A stretch of DNA of 10,659 nt. Source: Eubacteriales bacterium (GTDB taxonomy: Bacteria; Bacillota; Clostridia; Lachnospirales; Lachnospiraceae). A program made the position numbers and the translations under genes. The notes beneath the pieces are model-generated. The model made no database searches and was not told the DNA's origin. It saw only the letters and a program-made list of their open reading frames with translations. Positions 6,737 to 10,659 of this stretch are shown piece by piece. Location of the stretch: assembly GCA_030536565.1 (NCBI GenBank), contig JAUNPT010000077.1:1-10659 (forward strand). The letters are read 5' to 3'. Each line of letters opens with the position of its first letter. Position 1 is the first letter of the stretch.

Positions 6737-7135
6737 ATGGCTCAGATTAAACACAGCAGGCAAAGGGAAGCTATCAAACTTTACCTAATGTCCCGAAAGG
6801 ATCACCCAACCGCAGAAGCAGTATATGACCATGTAAAAAAAGAATATCCAAGTATCAGTCTTGGCACAGTATACAGAAATCTGACATTTTTAGTGGATAA
6901 CGGACAGGCAGTCAAAGTTCCCTGTGATGATGGTTCCATACATTTTGATGCCAATGTTAACCCCCATCCTCACTTTCAATGCAGAGGCTGCGGTTCTATA
7001 ATAGACCTGGATTTTGATGGCACACAATATGTGCAGGCATTAAACAATGCTGCAGCGTCAGGCTTTAATGGCACAATTGAAGGAAATGTGACCTATTTTT
7101 ACGGATTATGTCCATCATGTCAAGCTAAAGTGTAG
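6737..7135 (+). CDS. perR: PerR-type peroxide-sensing repressor (Fur family)
   Basis: DNA-binding repressor of peroxide-stress genes, inactivated by metal-catalysed oxidation of its ligand histidines. The 132 residues comprise a winged helix-turn-helix (recognition region SLGTVYRNL, 41-49) and a dimerisation domain. The structural zinc site is two CXXC pairs, Cys82/Cys85 and Cys125/Cys128. Aligning on these, all five regulatory-metal ligands of B. subtilis PerR (His37, Asp85, His91, His93, Asp104) are present with identical spacing as His23, Asp71, His77, His79 and Asp90. Asp rather than Glu at the last position favours PerR over Fur. The N-terminus is about 14 residues shorter than in Bacillus. 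AAGGAGG (6721-6727) is 9 bases before the ATG. The reverse rubrerythrin downstream is a classic PerR target in clostridia. Confidence 0.93.
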   Translation: MAQIKHSRQREAIKLYLMSRKDHPTAEAVYDHVKKEYPSISLGTVYRNLTFLVDNGQAVKVPCDDGSIHFDANVNPHPHFQCRGCGSIIDLDFDGTQYVQALNNAAASGFNGTIEGNVTYFYGLCPSCQAKV

Positions 7136-7172
7136 TAATACCTTTTGACATGCGAACCCAATCAAAAATAAA

Positions 7173-7191
7173 AATAGGAATTATTACTATT
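7173..7191 (+). promoter_or_regulatory. putative PerR operator 1, upstream of rubrerythrin -35
   Basis: AATAGGAATTATTACTATT is a 19-bp inverted repeat with a central T and one mismatched pair. It ends 5 bases before the -35 box. It is the best palindrome of the upstream position and has the 9-1-9 geometry typical of Fur-family operators. Confidence 0.68.
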
Positions 7192-7196
7192 TTCTA

Positions 7197-7225
7197 TTGA
7201 CAAATGATTTACTCAGTGTTATATT
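7197..7225 (+). promoter_or_regulatory. sigma-A promoter of reverse rubrerythrin
   Basis: A perfect TTGACA (7197-7202) is followed after 17 bases by TATATT (7220-7225); TATTAT at 7222-7227 is an alternative -10 with 19 bases. The start lies near 7232, giving a leader of about 60 bases. The promoter sits between two operator-like sites. Confidence 0.8.
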
Positions 7226-7238
7226 ATAGTCACAGCAA

Positions 7239-7257
7239 AACAGTAATGATTACTATT
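7239..7257 (+). promoter_or_regulatory. putative PerR operator 2, downstream of rubrerythrin start
   Basis: AACAGTAATGATTACTATT contains a perfect 13-bp palindrome, AGTAAT-G-ATTACT. It matches operator 1 at 16 of 19 positions and lies just after the predicted transcription start. The centres of the two sites are 66 bases apart with the promoter between. Confidence 0.68.
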
Positions 7258-7291
7258 TTTAAATAATAAAAAAGAAAAGGAGATTTAAGTT

Positions 7292-7831
7292 ATGAAATTT
7301 GTATGTATGGTATGTGGTTATGTTCACGAAGGAGATGCTGCTCCAGCAGAATGTCCAGTATGTCACGCTCCAGCTTCTAAGTTTGAGGCACAGACAGGTG
7401 ATAAGGTATGGGCTGCTGAACATGTAGTTGGTGTTGCTCAGGGTGTTTCAGAAGATATTATGGCTGACTTGAGAGCTAATTTCTCAGGAGAGTGCACAGA
7501 AGTTGGTATGTATCTTGCTATGGCAAGAGTTGCACACAGAGAGGGTTATCCAGAAATCGGTATGTACTACGAAAAAGCTGCCTATGAAGAAGCTGAACAT
7601 GCCGCTAAGTTTGCAGAGTTACTCGGAGAGGTTGTAACAGACAGCACTAAGAAGAATCTTCAGTTGAGAGTAGATGCTGAAAATGGTGCTACAGCTGGTA
7701 AGTTCGACCTTGCAAAGCGTGCAAAGGCTGCTAACCTTGACGCTATCCATGACACAGTTCATGAAATGGCTAGAGACGAGGCAAGACATGGTAAGGCTTT
7801 CGAGGGTCTGTTAAAGAGATACTTTGGTTAA
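7292..7831 (+). CDS. rbr: reverse rubrerythrin
   Basis: Non-haem iron peroxidase of anaerobes that reduces hydrogen peroxide (and in clostridial homologues also supports oxygen reduction) with electrons passed through rubredoxin-type iron. The 179 residues have the reversed domain order: an N-terminal rubredoxin-like Fe(Cys)4 knuckle (Cys5, Cys8, Cys21, Cys24 in CMVCG and CPVC), then a ferritin-like four-helix diiron domain with ligand motifs Glu67 (SGECTE), Glu100-X2-His103 (EEAEH), Glu130 (DAENG) and Glu163-X2-His166 (DEARH). Ordinary rubrerythrin carries the rubredoxin at the C-terminus. AAGGAG (7277-7282) is 9 bases before the ATG. A strong promoter, strong terminator and regular GCT/GTT-rich codon use suggest high expression. 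It is monocistronic and probably PerR-repressed. Confidence 0.95.
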   Translation: MKFVCMVCGYVHEGDAAPAECPVCHAPASKFEAQTGDKVWAAEHVVGVAQGVSEDIMADLRANFSGECTEVGMYLAMARVAHREGYPEIGMYYEKAAYEEAEHAAKFAELLGEVVTDSTKKNLQLRVDAENGATAGKFDLAKRAKAANLDAIHDTVHEMARDEARHGKAFEGLLKRYFG

Positions 7832-7867
7832 TCAAACCAAAATAAAATCAATGTTTTAAGCATTTTA

Positions 7868-7909
7868 GGGTGTGCGGGAAAATTCTTGCACACCTTATTT
7901 TTTATTTTT
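7868..7909 (+). terminator. rho-independent terminator of rubrerythrin
   Basis: A perfect 7-bp stem GGTGTGC (7869-7875)/GCACACC (7888-7894) with a 12-base loop is followed by a T-rich tract (TTATTTTTTATTTTT). It starts about 37 bases after the rubrerythrin stop. The remaining 80 or so bases up to the convergent permease gene hold nothing I can identify. Confidence 0.88.
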
Positions 7910-7990
7910 GTGTTATAAAATACGCAACACAGCTATGATACATCTAAATAATTGAAGATTATCCATTCTTTTTTCATACCCTATTTCCTA

Positions 7991-9139
7991 TTATTCAATC
8001 ATAATTTCTTTGATTGAAATCTTCTTAATTCCTTCGGAATATACATACATTAAGATTTCATAAATCGCAATAAAAACAACCAGTGAAATAAGCATAATGG
8101 GAAAGTCAAATTTATATGCAGGTACGCCCTCAACATCTTTAAATACAATGTCCACCACAATACGAAGTAATGCGTACTGATATACTGTTCCGATTACAAA
8201 ACCAATATAGGACATCGGTCTGTAACCGCCGAGAATTGCCCTGCAACATTCTTTTTGCGAATAGCCGAATACCCTCATCATAGCGATAGTTTTTGTATTT
8301 CCGTTTATTACTGTAGTTATAGCAAGAAATAGAGTTGTAAATGCTAATACAAGTCCAATAACTAACATCATCACACCCATAATTTCACTTGATAAGTCTT
8401 TCATACTAAACGACATCTGTGTCATAGCTGAAAAGCAAAACGAAGCAAAAATAATGAAAAATACAAGTGCCTTTTTAGATTTCAAGGTATTCCTTTTCAA
8501 ATCTTCTATAAATGACAATTCTCTATTTTTTTCAATTCTGTGTTTTGGGGTTTTAGAAGCAGCTTGTAAGTTATCTTTCAGAAGCAGCAACACAGGCTTT
8601 TTTAATTTGTACCAAGCATAATAAACCGCAAGCACAGAAAAACATATTGTCGGCAATACCACAAAATAAAGTAAAATACTCGGATGAAAGTTTATAGTTA
8701 TCTCAGGAAGCATTTTATCCTCATTTTGCAGGGCATAAAACCACGGCATTATAAGAAATGCTCCTGTATATCCAATCGCAGTTCCGATAAAAGCACTAAT
8801 TCCGAATACCCAAAAGTTTTTTGCAATTTTAAAACTTGAATATCCTAATGCCTTTAATATCCCAAGTTCCTTCTTATGTGTGTCAATATAATGCTTAATA
8901 TAAAATAACAGCATAACAATCGAAGTTAAAAGCAAACAGCCGCCGCTTACAAGGCAAACAACTTTTGCGGTAGAAACTTGAGCGTTATAAAAAATCATTG
9001 ATAATTCTGAGGTTATTTCACATTTAATCAACTGAACATCAAAATAAAAATTCAGAAACATTGTACATACAAGTACAGCACAACAGGCGACAATGGAAAT
9101 ACCGATAAGCTTTGAAGCATTTTTTATTCCAACGAGCAT
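7991..9139 (-). CDS. FtsX-like ABC transporter permease
   Basis: Membrane subunit of the ABC system encoded just upstream. The 382 residues form two similar halves, each with a first helix, a short outside loop and an FtsX-type three-helix domain: helices near 11-32, 58-82, 109-133, 153-175, then 222-240, 255-278, 308-330 and 346-368. The repeat is visible in the cytoplasmic loops KKELGILKALGYSSFKIAKN (89-108) and TKTIAMMRVFGYSQKECCRA (282-301). The outside loops are short, unlike the large ectodomains of BceB or MacB, so an antibiotic-peptide sensing role of the Bce type is unlikely. The start lies 4 bases after the ATPase stop (TGA-TGGT-ATG), so translation is coupled. The exported or extruded substrate is unknown. 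Confidence 0.85.
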   Translation of the reverse strand: MLVGIKNASKLIGISIVACCAVLVCTMFLNFYFDVQLIKCEITSELSMIFYNAQVSTAKVVCLVSGGCLLLTSIVMLLFYIKHYIDTHKKELGILKALGYSSFKIAKNFWVFGISAFIGTAIGYTGAFLIMPWFYALQNEDKMLPEITINFHPSILLYFVVLPTICFSVLAVYYAWYKLKKPVLLLLKDNLQAASKTPKHRIEKNRELSFIEDLKRNTLKSKKALVFFIIFASFCFSAMTQMSFSMKDLSSEIMGVMMLVIGLVLAFTTLFLAITTVINGNTKTIAMMRVFGYSQKECCRAILGGYRPMSYIGFVIGTVYQYALLRIVVDIVFKDVEGVPAYKFDFPIMLISLVVFIAIYEILMYVYSEGIKKISIKEIMIE

Positions 9140-9143
9140 ACCA

Positions 9144-9836
9144 TCACCACCCTATCTCATAAGCGGTCTTTTGCGTTTCATTTGTGTGAATTTCAGATAT
9201 TTTTCCGTCGTTCATTTTTATAACGGTATTTGCCATTTCCGCAATATTCTGATTGTGCGTTACCATTACGATGGTAAAATCATATTCCTTTTGAAGTTTA
9301 CAGATATAATCAAGCACCTGCCGCCCTGTTTGTTCATCTAATGCACCTGTCGGCTCGTCAAGAAATAAAGTTCTTGGTCTTTTTGCCAAAGCTCTTGCGA
9401 CAGATACTCTTTGCTGTTCTCCGCCCGAAAGCTCGCTTGGATATTTATGTAGTTTTTCTCCAAGTCCGACTGCTTCAATAACAGCTTTATAATCTTTGTT
9501 ACCTGCTAAGTCAGCACCCATTTTCACATTTTTATCAACATTCATATTGGGTAACAGATAATACTGCTGAAAAATAAATCCGACATTTTCCTTACGAAAT
9601 GCAGTTAATTCATTATCAGAAAGTGCTGTAATATCCGTTCCGTCATAAAACACTTTACCGCTGTCAGGACGCTCAAGACCGGAAACCACATTCAAAAAAG
9701 TGGATTTTCCCGAACCCGATGCACCGAGAATAACCACAAAATCATTATCCTTAATCTCAAGGCTAATCCCCTTTAATACTTGAAATCGGCTCTCGACGTT
9801 TCCGTATGATTTTATAATATTATTTGTTTTAATCAT
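9144..9836 (-). CDS. ABC transporter ATP-binding protein (MacB/LolD type)
   Basis: Cytoplasmic ATPase that drives the adjacent FtsX-like permease. The 230 residues contain the Walker A motif GASGSGKST (38-46), the Q-loop FIFQQYYLLP (87-96), the signature LSGGEQQR (136-143), Walker B TLFLDEPTGALD (156-167) and the switch His194 (VTHN). The GALD D-loop and the Q-loop context are typical of the LolD/MacB/FtsE group that pairs with FtsX-like permeases rather than of importers. Its ATG overlaps the end of the TetR gene by 8 bases (ATGATTAA), so the three genes form one tightly coupled operon. Confidence 0.95.
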   Translation of the reverse strand: MIKTNNIIKSYGNVESRFQVLKGISLEIKDNDFVVILGASGSGKSTFLNVVSGLERPDSGKVFYDGTDITALSDNELTAFRKENVGFIFQQYYLLPNMNVDKNVKMGADLAGNKDYKAVIEAVGLGEKLHKYPSELSGGEQQRVSVARALAKRPRTLFLDEPTGALDEQTGRQVLDYICKLQKEYDFTIVMVTHNQNIAEMANTVIKMNDGKISEIHTNETQKTAYEIGW

Positions 9837-10416
9837 TGTTTTCTTCTTCCTTTATCTTCTTTAAAACGCTCATACATACCTCTGTAATCATTGTGCTGAT
9901 TTCTTCACCTGTAAAGCGGCACATTTTAGTGGCACAAAGCGATGCAATTCCGTGTGTATATATCCAAAGATGATGATATAGCTTTTTCGCAGACAGCTCG
10001 CTAATGCTGTAATCTTTCTGAATTGACAAGAGAATTTTCTCATAACTTTCATCTATTAAAGGAAGTACACCTGATATGTCGGGAATTTGTTTTTGCTCCG
10101 ACATAAAGAGAAGCTGAAAAAGTTTCGGCTCATTAATAGAAAAGAGAATATATTGCGTCCCTACCCCCTTAAAAGGGTGTTCTGCTGCTAATCCTTTAGT
10201 GACATATTCTTTATACAGAGTTTTAGCAGCTTCAAGCATAGCCTGTTGAACTTCCTCCATATTTTTGAATACAGTAAAAATCGGTCTTGCCGAGCTGCCA
10301 AGGTATGTTCCCAATGCTCTGGAAGTCAAGACTTCATATCCATCAGTTTTGACAATATGTAATGCAGCTTCAATAATTTCCTCTTTTGTAAATTTGGCTT
10401 TTGGCGGCAATTTCAT
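9829..10416 (-). CDS. TetR/AcrR family transcriptional regulator
   Basis: Likely self-repressor of the ABC cassette. The 195 residues start with a TetR helix-turn-helix domain (TKEEIIEAALHIV at 10-22, then LTSRALGTYLGSSARPIFTVFKN at 30-52). A helical ligand-binding domain of the kind seen in TetR proteins with a WHG-like C-terminus follows, including HHLWIYTHGIASL near 147-159. The start needs care: AGGAGG (10423-10418) is only 1 base from the ATG at 10416 but 7 bases from an in-frame TTG at codon 3 (10410-10408). The TTG start would give MPPKAKFTKEE, a more usual beginning for this family. The ATG is kept here as the conventional call. It heads the operon with the ATPase and permease; the inducer is unknown. 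Confidence 0.9.
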   Translation of the reverse strand: MKLPPKAKFTKEEIIEAALHIVKTDGYEVLTSRALGTYLGSSARPIFTVFKNMEEVQQAMLEAAKTLYKEYVTKGLAAEHPFKGVGTQYILFSINEPKLFQLLFMSEQKQIPDISGVLPLIDESYEKILLSIQKDYSISELSAKKLYHHLWIYTHGIASLCATKMCRFTGEEISTMITEVCMSVLKKIKEEENND

Positions 10417-10429
10417 TCCTCCTTTAGTT

Positions 10430-10457
10430 AAATCATATGTTTTACATCAACTGATTT
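10430..10457. promoter_or_regulatory. candidate TetR operator
   Basis: An inverted repeat AAATCA (10430-10435)/TGATTT (10452-10457) spans 28 bp, with an inner near-symmetric ATGT-ttt-ACAT (10437-10447). It lies between the predicted -10 box and the TetR ribosome site, where a self-repressor would act. The inner and outer repeats are about 1.5 bases out of register, and AT-rich DNA makes such repeats common. Confidence 0.3.
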
Positions 10458-10459
10458 TG

Positions 10460-10468
10460 ATTATAACA
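10460..10468 (-). promoter_or_regulatory. extended -10 promoter of the TetR-ABC operon
   Basis: On the minus strand TGTTATAAT gives a perfect -10 (10465-10460) with the TGn extension. The -35 position (10488-10483) carries no recognisable box and coincides with the flank of the mobile element end, so the insertion may have replaced the original -35 region. Confidence 0.55.
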
Positions 10469-10489
10469 AATACAACCATTAAAATCATG

Positions 10490-10659
10490 ACCACCCGTCA
10501 AACGGGTGGTTTGTACTGAGGCTATAAGCCTCTGTTACCGGTCAGCGTCTAAAGGCGCTGGCTTTCACATTTGTTCAAGCCTTTAAATTGCCCTTGACTC
10601 GTTGCCACCCATCAATGGGCGTCCGTAATACCAGCTACCCCTTGAAGGGGTCCTCGTAT
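10490..10659 (-). mobile_element. end of an IS200/IS605-type element (probable right end, continues beyond window)
   Basis: The AT-rich sequence changes abruptly at about 10490 to a GC-richer, hairpin-dense, non-coding segment running to the edge. The outermost structure is a perfect 9-bp stem (10490-10498 with 10502-10510, loop CAA), the kind of subterminal hairpin recognised by Y1 transposases of this family. Further stems are at 10518-10532 (6 bp), 10543-10560 (5 bp or more), 10608-10619 (4-5 bp) and 10637-10651 (6 bp). No terminal inverted repeats are expected in this family. I judge it the right end, reading leftwards, because there is room and structure for an omega-RNA. A minus-strand frame from the edge stays open for 24 codons to a stop at 10583 and may be the tail of tnpB. 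No transposase gene is visible, so the family rests on structure alone. Confidence 0.55.
10490..10659 (-). ncRNA. omega-RNA-like scaffold (partial)
   Basis: Read on the minus strand, the segment is a series of at least five hairpins ending with the 9-bp stem at 10510-10490, after which unique flanking DNA begins. This is the architecture of TnpB guide RNAs, where the scaffold comes from the 3' end of tnpB plus the element's right end and the guide is the adjoining flank. Here the guide would start within a few bases of 10489 and read leftwards through about 10470, i.e. the sequence next to the TetR promoter. TnpB itself and the scaffold's 5' part lie outside the window, so the call is inference. 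Confidence 0.4.

Noticed and set aside
7144..7175. TTTTGA...TCAAAA stem after perR as its terminator
   Set aside because: Six AT-rich pairs with a long loop and an A-rich tail; not supportable.
7912..7990. Possible terminator for the FtsX permease on the minus strand (GTGTT...AACAC near 7912-7940)
   Set aside because: Five base pairs with a long loop and no following T-tract on the minus strand; not convincing.
10490..10659. Hairpin-rich segment considered as a tRNA, rRNA fragment, CRISPR array or attenuator of the TetR operon
   Set aside because: No cloverleaf, no rRNA-like sequence, no regularly spaced repeats, and no terminator T-tract; a transposon end fits better.

Overview
The window looks like the chromosome of a low-GC, strictly anaerobic Gram-positive bacterium of the Clostridia, most likely a Lachnospiraceae-type gut organism. 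This is inferred from the AT-rich sequence, the strong AGGAGG ribosome sites, the TTGACA/TATAAT promoters, a PerR plus reverse-rubrerythrin oxygen-defence pair, a TSCPD-motif protein paired with a radical SAM protein, and a standalone MurG. I cannot name the species.

Layout. (1) Positions 1-4356 lie on the minus strand and read leftwards: mtnN (MTA/SAH nucleosidase), pgi (glucose-6-phosphate isomerase), a D-2-hydroxyacid dehydrogenase, then two inner-membrane permeases of a MalF/MalG-type ABC importer, the second running off the left edge. mtnN and pgi each have a recognisable sigma-A promoter. The dehydrogenase follows pgi closely. A 16-codon ORF with a good ribosome site sits just ahead of the permeases. 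(2) Positions 4446-6648 form a plus-strand operon divergent from mtnN: a TSCPD-motif (TIGR03905-type) protein, a radical SAM/SPASM-like protein and MurG. (3) Positions 6655-7909 form a peroxide-stress module: perR with its own promoter, then a reverse rubrerythrin with a strong promoter and terminator. Three related 19-bp operator-like sites match the consensus AATAGTAATNATTACTATT, one after the perR promoter and two bracketing the rubrerythrin promoter. (4) Positions 7991-10416 form a minus-strand TetR - ABC ATPase - FtsX-like permease cassette whose first two genes overlap, probably an efflux or extrusion system under its own repressor. (5) From about 10490 to the right edge is a hairpin-rich, more GC-rich, non-coding segment that looks like the right end of an IS200/IS605-type element, with an omega-RNA-like fold ending immediately upstream of the TetR promoter. 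Its tnpB gene would lie outside the window.

The genes of regions 1 and 2 are mostly housekeeping (glycolysis, methyl-thioadenosine salvage, peptidoglycan precursor synthesis, sugar uptake). Region 3 is a self-contained oxygen-defence regulon. Regions 4 and 5 look accessory. The most interesting signals are the three-site PerR operator set, the omega-RNA-like end whose inferred guide would be the TetR promoter flank, and the uncharacterised TSCPD/radical SAM pair. There is no gene-free stretch over 300 bases.
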